DNA of 64,000 nucleotides, from the NCBI GenBank assembly GCA_003415625.1, contig PYIU01000003.1:3348001-3412000 (forward strand), read 5' to 3'. Under the pieces are notes generated by a model. The model searched no databases. It worked only from the letters and a program-made list of their open reading frames with translations, and was not told where the DNA came from. The DNA is from Aquanectria penicillioides (taxonomy: Eukaryota > Ascomycota > Sordariomycetes > Hypocreales > Nectriaceae). The position numbers and the translations under genes were made by a program. Position 1 is the stretch's first letter, and every line of letters begins with the position of its first letter. Shown one piece after another: positions 34,345-46,258 of this stretch.

Positions 34345-36330
34345 TCACGAGGCCGAATTGATTGTTGAATTGGGTCTAGTTGCCAGACTTCGTCGGCTTC
34401 GCCGCTGCTGCCTATTCTTGCATTCCATGGCATAACCCGGTTCAGTGGCCTTTCGCCACTCTATCCACGCCTCATATGCTTGTTGGTCTTTCGCATCGGG
34501 CTTGAGTGGCTTCGGGACTGGACACGGCAATGAGTTTGCTCCTGCTAAATTTCCCCAAGCTGGAGATTGCATTCCCACAGGAACTTGGAAACTCGGCAAG
34601 TAAGGTATGGGATGGGACGTAGCCAAGCTCAGGGGCTGCATTGTTGGTTTAGTAGCTGAAAAGCCCATTGACTCTGTTGAGCCAGTGAATGATGCAAAAT
34701 CCCCAGCGGCAAGCCCAATTCCCGACTGGGGAATCCCAGATGAGTTGGCAAGAATTAAGGGAGGACGCATGTTGGCAGGTACCGGGAGTCCCGGAGGAGG
34801 CGCAAATCCGAAAAGAGGGCCAAATGCAGAAGGTGATATGATTGAAGAACAGCTTTCTTTCGTTACCATATTCGGGCGCGTACTGATCCCATATTGCTCC
34901 TGTGTTCCGGAGAGGATTGGAAAAGGCTCGTATGCCGGCGGTGCAGGATTAACTGCAGCCTTGTCGCCGCTGTGATGATTGTCGATGCCTTTCTCCTGCT
35001 TAGTTGAGAGGCCTCCTATGGGCGCTTGATGGAATTTTATGCTTTGGTGATCCCCCGGCCTTGCCTTACTCTGCTCATTGAAAGAAAGAAACTCTCTCGC
35101 CCTCGGATTCAACTGCTTCATACTTTGTCCAATTGAAACCTCTGACCCTTTCGGACTTTGTTCTTCGGAGGGATCTTCAGTATGTGACAGTTCAACAGGC
35201 AGGGTTGAATTGCTTTCTTGACTTGGGTACCTCATCGGCATACATGTCTGCTCAGGGGCAGACTGCGAGGACCAGTCTTTGGACCGAGCGGACTGACCTC
35301 GACCACTCCCCTAGGAGGCCTGGGTGGCTTGGCTGGCCCCTCTCTGAAGCTTTTGAAGCATTCTTTGAAAGGCGGTATTCTTCTTCGGGTCAAGGTCATC
35401 GCGACAAAGTCTAGAGGTGGTGTCACTGTTGCTCTTTATTGTATCCTCAAGTTGAATTTCTTTCGGAGGAGCTGTGATTTTTTCCGCTTCAGATCCTCCA
35501 GATAAGCGACCTGGAAGTCTGCTATCATCTTTATAATTTATGGGATCGGGGGGTTGAAGGTAGCTCTGGTGTTGGTGTTTCTTGGTTGCTGGCTGCAGCC
35601 TCGGAGGAGTTTCTTCAGTTATTCTTAAGATAGTAGCCACAACACTATCGTTTTCGCTTCGGGGCCTCTTGTAAGGAGTCTTGAGTATGGATTGAGACTG
35701 TTCATTTATCCGTTGGATTTGGACAATGTTGGGAATGGGAAGCTCCTGCGAAACAGGTGCGACGGAGTGTGCTGATCTCGTCGACGATGACGAGGGGATA
35801 ACTTGAAGAATACTCATAGGTTTCCGATTGGAATTTTGAACCAGCACTTCTCTCTGACTTATGATGTCGTACAAGTTCACGTTGTTTGGAGGCATATGAA
35901 TGTTTTCGACAGAGGCGTGGAGGACATCTTTGGTCTCAGATCCAGTCTCTGACCCTTCATGGCTAGACTTCCACTGAGGGGAAGAAATATAGTCCCATGG
36001 CCCTTGTTTTCCCAAACTCTGTTGCAATATGGATGGGTGACTTTCGTAGTTGTCTATTGCACCAGCCAGCCTCTTTACCTCGATGACATCAAATCGTTCT
36101 TGTCCTGACTGAGAGGATGAATTGCCCTCACGTCGTCTGCGCCAATCGGGATTTTTCATGGCCTCGACGAACTTTGACGTTACATTGTAGTCTTCTAGAT
36201 GATCTCTTTTTAAATATTCTAATGAGTCGTTCTTCTCTTCAAAGGACGTATCGATCGAGGGATGGGACGAAGCGGACTTTTCGAACCGCCGGGAAGGTTT
36301 AGGTCGCCCCTTGATAGTGAAGGCCATCAT
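34345..36330 (-). pseudogene. Disordered hypothetical protein, frame interrupted by an in-frame TAG
   Basis: Read as one frame from 36330 to 34345 this gives 662 codons with a single stop, TAG at 35313-35311, after residue 339. The downstream frame continues in phase with no other stop for over 320 codons. The N-terminus (MMAFTIKGRPKPSRRFEKS) is basic; the middle is Ser/Pro-rich and disordered, with DLDPKKNTAFQRMLQKLQRG just before the stop. The C-terminus has the orderly segment AYEAWIEWRKATEPGYAMEC, which looks conserved, followed by a basic QQRRSRRS tail. I do not recognise a function. Options are a nonsense mutation, a base-call error, an unusual intron or stop read-through. An upstream exon ending near a CTACTAG acceptor at about 36340 is possible. 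Being real coding sequence is likely; its status as a pseudogene is not settled. Confidence 0.6.
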
Positions 36331-37641
36331 TTCATATCCTAGTAGAGGCCAGATTTAGCAACTGTTCACATCATGTAGTAAAATATGCTATGCGGTGTGC
36401 CTTTTGTTATGGATAGGGTTGAATTGGGTAGGGGTATCGTACAAGCCGATCGCCACGTATCAAAGGAAAGCAGGTTAGAGAATAAGAAAAATCGGGACTG
36501 TAGCTTCAGCGGCCTTGATCCTGTGTCTGGAACGTATCGCTGAAAGGCTACATTCGGCTCTAAGGTCATGCGATTTATCAATTTGCCTCGAGAACGATGG
36601 AAGGTTTGGTTTGGTCTATGCCGTCAACCGTTAGCAGTCATTCACTTCGGGTTGGGAAACTGTGACCAAAGAACTCGCCGATAGAGGAATCCCAAGTTCA
36701 GAAGGCTTGATCAGACCTACTGCATCTAGCCAGTGTCTTTCTTGGGGCTTGGATAGGAATCAACCCGTCGATGGTTTGTGCAGCGTAGTTGGAAAGCAAA
36801 GGGACACGAGGCAACGCGCAGTGGTCACCTGCAACCAAATGCCGCTACTTGAGGCTTTCCCCAAGTCCGTTGGGCGTTTGGGTAGGCACCGAGCCACCTA
36901 ATGCTGCGTGTAGCACAATGACGGTCCAAAAACAAAACCAAAAAGGCGAGTCTAGTTTCTTCCAAAAAGAAAAACGGAGGGTGAGGGAACATGGGGCTGC
37001 GTGGTGTGAGAAATGAAGGTGGTTGCGAGTTTACTCAACAAAGACGGAGATGGTGATGGAGAAAGGGAGTTCGTTTACGGAAGCGGCGCTAGTCAAGGGC
37101 AGAAGGCTGCACCTACCTTCTCCCGGCTACAACGGTGCTTGTCTAGGCAGTAGATGTTCGTCAAGACAACCCAAAACCACGGCACCTCGGTCCACTAGAA
37201 CCTTCCTCCTGCACAGTTGCTTTCGCAACATGCATCTACCCCTAGGACTTCAATCTCCACTTACCCTATTGCTCAAAAAACTAAACACGGTTAAGAGCAG
37301 TCCAGCTTCATTGTCATTGCGATATCTCCATATCCCAGAACATCTCGGTGTAAAATGAATCGCATTTCATAACTGTGTAATCGTTGGTTTGGCCCTTTGA
37401 GACATAGTCTGGGTCAATGTGGGGGTTTCACAACGAATGTTTGATCAACCTGTTAGAGAAGCTGATAGTGAAGAGCATACAAACGAATGCATTCCAGGTA
37501 TCAAACTAAAGTACTCCAAGCTGAAATACAAGACAATGAATAGGGTTAAAGTACCCGGTTTAACCTTGACGAAATACCCCCGAGCCCATCTCTTAGCTTT
37601 TCGTGTCTCGTGACAATATATCACACCAACCCGAACTTGAC
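36331..37641. other. Intergenic, upstream of the interrupted gene
   Basis: About 1.3 kb with no convincing coding frame. It should contain the promoter of the gene at 36330 and the 3' region of the AIM24-family gene. Confidence 0.5.
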
Positions 37642-39281
37642 TTATTCTCGATACTGCTGCCCACCCATGAAGGCATTGAACGCCCTCTGTCGCCAACGTC
37701 AGCCCAACAAGGTTCAACGAAATACAGCAATTTGCAAGGTCGCCATCACTTACCGCGTTTCGAGTTTGTATATATACAGTCCCGGGTCCAGTAAACTTGC
37801 ACACAAGGCCTTCACCTGAAGCGATACCGGAGATGATACCGCCTGAAGCCACGCGCTCCATGACGTACTTCGTGTTCCAAGCGACCAGGTGGCCGTTGTC
37901 GACAATGTATTTCTCCCCGTCAACCAGCTTTGTATCCGTTAGCGTCTACCATTAAGCAAGATATTAGAGGATCACATACGTCCTTGCGAATAATAGCGCC
38001 AAAGCTTGAAACCCATAGCAATCCTGTTCCGCTGATTTTGTAGACGAAGAGACCTTCTCCACTGAACATGGCCTTGCTGAGCGCCTGACGCTTGGAATCC
38101 TTGATGACTCCCTGCGTAGATGCCAAGTAAGCATCATGGCCAACAGACCATGTCTCACTACCCGTCAACCGCATGCTGGTGATATCACCGAGCATTGGCG
38201 GTCCGAGGAGCACCTCACCAGGTCCAATGAAAGTTGAGCTAGAAATATCGCTACCGGAAATGGCCTTTTTAATGCTAAACTTGATGTGTCCCTTTAGTGT
38301 TACCGAGGGAGACATGGCAATCATGGCTCCCGCTTTTGCGGCGATCGGGCAGCCCATGGCGAGCTGGATGGTAAGGATGGTGTTGCAGTCACGATGGCTG
38401 ATTCTGTAACTGCCGCCATTGAAGACTCCCACGTCATCTACCACGGAATCCGCACCTACAAACTGTCCAGTTGCAGGTGCTCCAGACATTGTCATCGTGG
38501 TAGCCTGTTGCTGCTGCTGCTGCTGTTGTTGATGCTGTTGATGCTGTTGATGCTGCGCATCGCGCTCTAGCTGGTTTAGATCTTGCTTTGGTTTCTCTGT
38601 TGGGTATGGGCTTCCATCGTCTTGGAATGCTGGGGGAGGATCAAAGTGTTGTTGCGGGTGCTGGTCTGGGGTCGCGGCAGGTCGTACCGCCATGGTAGCT
38701 TGCTGTCCTGGGGAGGGGGGTACTGAGGTTGTAGCTGAGGCGGAGTTGGCGTCGGCTGCTGCTGTAGCTGATGCTGTTGTTGTAGCTGATGCTGCTGTAC
38801 TTGCTGTTGCTGAGGCGGCGGCGGGTAGCTCTGAGCCGGGGCGGACGTCGGAGGAGGAGGGTAGTGCACCGGAGTAGGCTGGTGAGGCGGGGGATGCTGG
38901 GGCGAAGGAGTTTGCTGAGAAGGAGGAGGCGCATAGTGTTGAGGAGAAGGTGTATGCTGAGGAGGCGGAGGGTAGCTGGCTGCCGCCGAGGACTGCGCGG
39001 AGGGCGGAGGAGGATAGAATTGGGTGCGGTTTGCTGGGGGAGAAGTCGGCGGCTGCGCATAATGCTGCTGGTGTTGCTGGGGCGTGGGCTGCTGAGGAGG
39101 AGCTGGAAAATCAACGATGGTTAGTTGCGGCGTCATCGGTTTAGGTTGAGCTCTCTTCACGCACCTCCCGGTGACGGAGCTGCTCCTGGGGGAGCTATGA
39201 GGCCAATGTCAGTCGGGTTCCTCAGGATCGCGGGGTTGAGGAGGGGCACTCACGAGGGTAATAGTGCTGTTGCCCAGACAT
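37642..39281 (-). CDS. aim24: AIM24-family protein with long Gln/Pro-rich N-terminus (one-base frame defect)
   Basis: AIM24 proteins share a TRAP-like beta fold; yeast Aim24 is mitochondrial and supports MICOS. Exons are 39281-39254, 39194-39165, 39102-37980, 37927-37754 and 37686-37642. The four introns have good donors, and each has a CTRAC-like branch site. The first third is low complexity ([16 protein letters not shown], then PQQ and QHQ repeats). The AIM24 domain begins [19 protein letters not shown] and includes [37 protein letters not shown] and [20 protein letters not shown]; it ends [10 protein letters not shown]. The frame changes near 38710-38720, in a C6-T-C4 stretch on the coding strand. 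One extra C there gives a smooth 466-residue protein. The alternative is a 98-nt intron (38800-38703) lacking a branch site. The long N-terminus has no clear presequence, so location is uncertain. Confidence 0.82.
38510..38560. repeat. CAG/CAT repeat coding poly-Gln/His (AIM24 gene)
   Basis: On the minus strand the run codes for Gln with interspersed His just before the AIM24 domain. It lies inside the coding exon. Confidence 0.85.
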
Positions 39282-40202
39282 GGCGATGAACAGGTCGGCG
39301 ACTGATTCCACGGAAAAGGACTGGCGAAGCTAGGCAAGGAGGATGAGGGAGGAGGGGAAAAAAAAGTTGAGGCAGGACCTGTCCTCAGAAAAAGCTCGCG
39401 AGGCCTTGCTGCAGCTATAGCCGCCCAAGTCGAGCTATGGTGCCAAGCTTCGTCGACGGAGCCCCGCACGCGAAGACGTTGGCGGCATTGGTGTGTGCAA
39501 TATTCCGGGATGCATCAGCCCACGTCAGAGCAGATCCAGGCAGGTCGTGCAGCAGAAGCTTGCTGACGACACCAATTGAGCGCCCTCAGGTGGCCAGAAT
39601 TACAAGTAGGCGGCAATTCCGGCCCAGACGGTGCAACCCAAAAGCATTACGAAGTAAAGAGAGGGAGCATCAGTGATTTTTTTCATTTTTCTTTGTTTTT
39701 TTGGGTCTTGTAGAGCCACAAATACACAAACTGATACGTGCAACCCTCAAACTGCGGCCGCATACAAGGCAACCCGAGTTCCCGCAGGCTGCATCGTCTC
39801 CAGCGAGGTGCTTCTATTTCCAGGCAGTGATTTCCCCCTTGCTGGCCAATCACCTGTGCCATTGCCAGCTGCGCCAGCTTGTAACCGCCGCCGCGGGGCT
39901 GCCCAGAATGTTTTATCCACGCCATTGGCTAGCCAGGAGACTGGGAGGCAAATAGCACAACGAACTACTCTCCATTCCTGAGACCACGTCTGTCTTGTCT
40001 TTCATTTTTGCTTTCTCCTTGCGACCCTGTTTGGAGCTGTCTGCTGATTCCCAGACCATTGGTTTGTATTCTCTCCTGATCTCGTTCAACATTTCATTGG
40101 GCTACTGGTTTCTGACCAATCAAATACGGACGACACCTCTACTCCTCGATGTGCTACCAACAACAACGCAACTCACTCGACATACTTGTCGCAATACCCA
40201 CA

Positions 40203-43200
40203 CTATACAATAGCCTTCAGTTCGCTGGTGAGTTGGGCCCATTTACATGGAAATATTGAAAATCGTCCCGGATCGTCGAGACTCGTAGGCTTATGCTCAC
40301 GTGCCTTCCATGCTGATACCGGGCCGTCTACGTTTTCCATCAGTGCACCCTGGACCTCATAGAAGGCATAGGCCTGGACTGCTTGATCGAATTAGTTTGA
40401 TCGAATTAACTTGATGGACAAACCCATAAGAGTCAACGGCCCTTTTGCCAGAGCCAAATGTTATAATCGACTCTTCTGACTCAAGTCTAAAGGTATTTTC
40501 TTCCATCTCGCCCACCCCCGGAATCATTGTGCCTAGCTCATCCACAGCCGGGAAGAGGCATCCAGCATGTAAGAGCTTAGCGACACAAATCTTGATTCCC
40601 AACTGCATGGTTCATGGTCCAATCGGCCGAGAATTGAGCCATCAACGGGCGTCAGCAAACGTTAAGCATCGAGGGCTTGGGTGCTTAGTCGTGAAGAGGG
40701 CTTGAACGCGACCCAACTAGTTTGGTACCGATGGTCTGGTCCCCAACTGTGTTGGTAAACGAAGATATGGCTTGAACATCTCCAAAGTCAGCTTGGTGAT
40801 GTAAAGGGGACCTAACGCTTCCCAAAGCCAACTTGATTACTCTCACCCTATAACCATGACGCCACGGCCGTGAATCTGGTATTTGATCTGGCCGTTCGAA
40901 GTGGTGTAAACTTCTAGCTATCGGACCACATCAACCAAGATTTCGGTAACACCGTTAGCTCGACGGTGCGGAGATGATGGAGGCGGCTCAACGTGGTAAA
41001 CCTTCTTTTATCCTCATCGCGAAGCCAGAGTTAATATTGAGCCATTCGTTCCGCACCCACGGAATTACTACCGCCATAGCTCACCTTGAACAACATTGCG
41101 ACAACAGAAAGTAGAGTGATGTCATATGGGCGTTGTCTCCCATTTAGTCGAATAATACTACTAGCCTCTACTATTCCAAAGAGCTGTCTATTATGGCTGT
41201 CCGTGACTTACACGGCCAAGAACCCGCGTTTGTCACCGCAACTGCCCAAGCAACAATTTGTAGGCCTTGATGATCATTATCGCTTAGGTCCCCCCCTTTT
41301 GGTACAAAAGCGCAGGTCTGGATAAAGTTTTTGAGTTTCAAAGTGCCATGCATAGGCTTGGAGTGCAGCGGAGTGAGATCGGTGGTGATGGGGTAGCTAG
41401 TCGGGAACTTGCCAACCGAAGGTGTAGCGCCACCTTAGTAGGAATCTCCTAGAGAAAACTCACACACGACGGCAATGTTGAGCAAGCACGGGTATACGGC
41501 GGAGAAAACCCCTATTCTGGTACGTGGACAATATTAAGTTTATCCTCCAGCTGGGTACCAGCCCCACGGGTCCAGACAGATAGCACTGAGTGAGGTCTGG
41601 AGTTTGGCGAGGCTTGGCAGGGAAAACTATTGGGAGCGATCGTGCCATTGCCGTTCAGTCTTCCCGGTGCTAGCGTTGGGTCAAGCGCAAACAGGTGTTC
41701 ACTGGCGGGCATCACCGACGAGTCGTCAGCCAATAGAGTTATTGTTGAGCATCTTTTATTGGTAGAAGAATCTCACTATTTGGGGGAAGCGTCGGGATCA
41801 CTCAGCTGCCACATTGGGAACTAAGGAATCCATATTCAAGATGCAGAGTTTGTTTTTATTGATTTGGCAAATGCAAATGGATTCCTTGATGAACTCTATT
41901 TCTCCGCTGCGATGATATAGGCTACATTTCTATGCAGATGTCTGTGTCTTCGGTGACGCATCGTCGAGCGGGTCGGACTGAGGATGGTGGCGGGCTGGTC
42001 AGGGTAACACGGCTCAAGACGGAAAATGACTGTGGCGATGTGCTAAATGGCCGATTCTCTCGGTTAAGGCAAGTGGTGTCGATCATCCATAGAGCTGTGT
42101 CTACCTGGGTCATATCCGAGTTACTTCCATTGCTAAGAATGCGAGAATGAATAAAACATTGACCATCCAAGGCAATAACTCCACCACCATTCGGGGAGGG
42201 GCCGATCTTGAGCCTCTGATGCTCCTGGAGAAAAGCAAATGTCGTATGACGGATTGGTGAGGCGGCCTCCTTCTGGTGCCCGATGCGGTTCGGATATGGT
42301 AGAAAGCCCACATCGATTAGTCGATTACTCTCATTCGCTTGCCGCGGACTGCCGCGAGGCGTGAAGTATTCATCTATTTTTCGACTCCATCCATTTGCAC
42401 AGTGGAGGATGACAGAGCCGCTGCGAGATGCGCACGCTAGCATGGGAGTGGCCAGAACTTCCCGAAAGTTCGTCGGCGGGCCAGAGTGGGCCTTGCGGGT
42501 CTGATGGGGGACCTGACGGGGAGCTCTCCTGAGCACATACCTAGGCTTTTAGCTCATGACCTGGAGCTAGTAGTGGGTATCATTGGCCCGTAGCGCCCGA
42601 GATCCCAGCCAACTCCGAACCCCCTGCAACGCCACATTTGATGGCTTGATGAGAATCCAATGAGATCCAGGTGCCCCTCTGACCGTGAACCATCGCCAAA
42701 GCAATATCGAATCCACGCCTAGAGACCATGGGATCCGGCAACATCCAGAGATCTGGTTCTCCACGTCGCTGTCAGACATGCTCAAGTGGATCGAAATTGA
42801 CTGGCATTGCTTCGTGGGGACGTATGCCCCGGATCTCGTTGGTGGTTGATTGTCTTGAGACGCAGATCCACGGCCAACCAGCAGTCATTCCGTCCCAGCA
42901 GCACGGTCAGTAACATTTGGCCTTTGGGATAGAATTCCGTCAGCAAGGCCTGTAGTGAGTACTTGTAGCATTACAATAATCTCCATGTTCTCCCACGTGG
43001 GATTGTCGAAGCCGGTTGGCCTCCATGTTTGATGGTTGCAACCGAAGGACAGCCACAGACTATCCGTACTCCACACAAGCAAAGCTCATCACAAAGTTCT
43101 CGCATCGGTTTTCATGGCGTCCGCAAGCTTGGCCGATACCCCAGCTGGGCAGGGCATCACCTGCGTCCCGTGTCGCCCCAGGAACTGTGAGAGGACCAGA

Positions 43201-43690
43201 GTCCAGACCAAGAGCGGGAGGGGAATGGGCTGAGTAGACCAGCCCTGTGCAGCGCCATCTGGGGATTATAGGAGCTGTTGTGATGCAGGCTTGGTTGGGC
43301 AGATTTATTTGATCAGTTGGTGGTTGACCGCTTCGCGCTAACTCAGGACAAGGCGTCCTCCTGTTGGACAAAGACCTTTTGCCAAGTTGTGAAGCAGGAA
43401 TGCGGGCGGCCACGATATTGACCCACACTGTCTCGATTCTCGGTCCCATTCCCATGCTCTAGAACCAGCCAGCTGGGTGCCATGGGCGTTATTCCAAGGG
43501 CGGCTACACAGTGACACTCCACGAGAAACATGGCGATGTCTCAAACTGAAGGCAAGGGCACGGGTGCTCCATATGGCAATATCTTGGCGGCTATCTCGAT
43601 ACTGTCGACAGTTGCGAGTCGCAAGTTCCACATGGCGTCGGAGAAAGAGTTCGCGATAGTGGTTGTTAGTAACTATCGTCTTGGTCGGAC
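40203..43690 (-). other. Coding-like open stretches, unresolved gene or relic
   Basis: Minus-strand open stretches follow one another here in different frames: 40385-40203, 40608-40400, 41440-41171, 41733-41512, 42530-41922 (about 200 codons), 42785-42567, 43075-42885, 43260-43060 and 43530-43343. Some joins carry intron-like signals (for example CTACTAAG before 41430), but I could not splice them into one frame with standard introns. Composition is not low-complexity, unlike the leader regions. Chance open frames of this size do occur in this window, so the call is weak. If real, it is a multi-exon or decayed gene; I recognise no domain. Confidence 0.2.
40388..40414. repeat. Two-copy direct repeat GATCGAATTA
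   Basis: GATCGAATTAGTTT is followed at once by GATCGAATTAACTT, a recent-looking local duplication in the unresolved region. Confidence 0.8.
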
Positions 43691-46258
43691 AATACACTAA
43701 CTTGCGAATGCATCACAAGGACAGGGGCAGGGAAACGTTGACCTGTCGTGCCTTGGCCTGCCGTGAGAGCCCTGGGCACTGGCCGCTTAACTAAGTTCCG
43801 TGCAGGCTTCCTTGGTTCGACACAGGGAGCGGACTGGCTGGAGTTGCAGATGGCTATTATGGAGAGGCGCCTCTGATCATGCTGGAACTGCAGCCAGACA
43901 GGCAACGCGTAGAATGATTGGATCGCCCATGCCAGGCGACCACGCAAGTCGAGTGAAGCTCCTTGGCGAGATGGAAAGAGGTTTGAAGGATGAGGAGACA
44001 ACCATGTGATGATGGCGTCTTTTCTCACCCACCGGAAGCTGTACGTATTACGCTGTACCTTGGCGAGGATGTAAGCAGGGACGACGCAGGGACGCCGGGA
44101 CGTTTGGATGTGGACAGGGCCTGGCTCGTCAATCCTCGACACCGATCCTGGATGACGTTGAAGCGATTTCGGGCGAACGACTCGCAACGGATTAGTGGCA
44201 TTTGGCAGAGGGGAACTTGGTCTGGGACGGTCCAGGACAAACCAGTTGAGGAGGGTACTAGTGACTCAAAAGGAACATCACTAGCGCAGTGATACAGCGC
44301 TTGGCTGGGACTGTCGTTTCAGGTATTAGGGTCTTGGTTGTGTACCAAGATACTTAGGCCTAAGTGGTCTTGGGGTAAGGTACCATGGAAGGTAGGTTAG
44401 GTCAGGTGGTAGGGAGGTAGGTACCTGGGTAGGGACCGGGGAGGCACCAGGTAGGGAAGGAGGGGGAGGAAAGGTATGGCATGGCAAGGAAGGGACGGGA
44501 CACCAACCTGCTGGGATTCTCGGGGACAGGCACGCACGCGCACAAGAGGGCCACATCCTCCAGAGGGTCGCTGTTGAGGCGAGTAAATTACCGTACGGGA
44601 GGAGCGGCAGAGGATGCCTCGTCCAGTCACAGAGACCCGGCCTTCCCACCACCAGACAGACACAGAGACACACGGACACACGCTCTCCCACGCGCACATT
44701 TTAGAGGGGCACGCACCAGCACGACACAGATACGGTACCGGTGGGAAGGTACCTACCGATATGCGCTGGCACCCTCCATTTCCGTTATAAGACTAGCTCC
44801 TCTTACAAGGCGACCAGGGCCACCTTGGCAGCATTCCATTTCTCCCCAGGCAGTGGCACTTCAGAAGCTTCTCAAGGTAGCCGATTACTCGATGCCGTCA
44901 CCGTGCAAGCATCCAAGCAAGTCGACGACGCGCCCGACACCGTCTTCTTTTCGGGCTTTGGCGTCACCTGGCTTTGCCATTGCTACTGTGGCTTTCAACA
45001 TCCATCGCGTGTGGCGACAGGCTTGTTGTCCCGCAGTGACGGTGCGCTGGCAACCCAACATGCTGCACCACTGCCTACAAGAGACGAGCGGCGCATTACT
45101 TACGCAACCAAGCGAAGCTGGGTGCGAACGACTGCGTGCACGAGTAGGGTACCTCGTACCAATCAGTACAGCCCTCCGGGGTGAAGAACGAATCGAAGGA
45201 TGTGGGAGGGAGAGTTGACTGCGGGTACCGTGGCCGAAGCTGGGGCTCATTACCAGCCGGTCGGTGGTGGGTTGTGGTCCATCAGGCTGGTTTGTCGCCA
45301 GACAGGCCTGGGCGAAAGAAATTACACCAAGACGCGTTCTTTGTGCCGACAGTTGGTCGAAGCCCAGGTAGCCGGGAGAGAGAGGGAGAGCCAAAAGCGC
45401 GAGAGAGATACGCCCTGTGTGCCTGCAAGGGCAATCTAGATCCTCGAGGTCCAACTTGCGTCTCAGATGGTGTGTCTAGACGCAGAGCCACCCTCCCCAC
45501 CTCAACCACCACGACTTTGACCGCGAGTCGCCAAGGGAGAGAGGGCCCAAGAGGAGTCGAGCCACTCAACGGAGCAGCCCTGGCCCTTGTTCTTGAGAAG
45601 AGGCTGAGACGGCCCACTGGGACACCAACTGGGACCACCCCGGACGCAGCTGTCTTGGTACCCAGCTGTCGGTACCATGCCCCAAAGTCAAAGGACGGGC
45701 GGTTCCAACGAAAGGGATCCGAGGTACACGAGAAACCTTGGGGGAGAACTCAAGCAATTCCTGGTCTCAGCTTTTCGGGATGGTGTATTGCATGGGCGTG
45801 TGGATGGATGGGTGAATTGGACGGATAGGTAGTCCACCGCTCATGGCTGGCTCACACCTCCAATGACTTCAATGGCCCAAAGGTGCACCGTGGCTCCCTC
45901 TCACCCCTCTGGCTCATGGACCGTCTGGCTGGCTCCGTCTGAATACGACTTAGCCTCCCAAGCCCAGTCCGCTCCACCCCAAAGACCGGGCGGCGTCAAC
46001 GCCTACTCGTCTAGCACAACGCCGTGGATGCCTTCATATTACTTGGCCTGCTCCCCCCCTGCTGCTCCTTCCCGGTCCTCTTCGTCTTCACTCTCTCGAC
46101 ACACGAAACTGGTGTTTCTCTCATATCTTCGCGGGTCCGCATCTTCATCGCTTATTCTGCTCCCGCCTCGGCATCAACTGCACGCCCACAGCCCGCATTT
46201 CCTTGTATCGCATCATTGCCGACTTTTTTCTGTTCCATGGGCCCGCTGGCGCCCAGCT

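Larger units (their letters stand above)
39282..46258. other. 7-kb region without a confident gene
   Basis: No frame here has a domain I can name. The part next to 39281 is the promoter of the AIM24-family gene. 40.2-43.7 kb shows several minus-strand open stretches that could be exons or remnants (listed separately). 44.3-46.2 kb is rich in short repeats and C/T-rich towards 46.2 kb, probably the leader of the gene at 46259. Confidence 0.45.

Noticed and set aside
44885..45828. Overlapping open frames of 189-245 residues on both strands
   Set aside because: Both strands are open over the same stretch, composition is Arg/Ser/Pro-rich and no motif is recognisable; treated as chance frames in GC-rich DNA.
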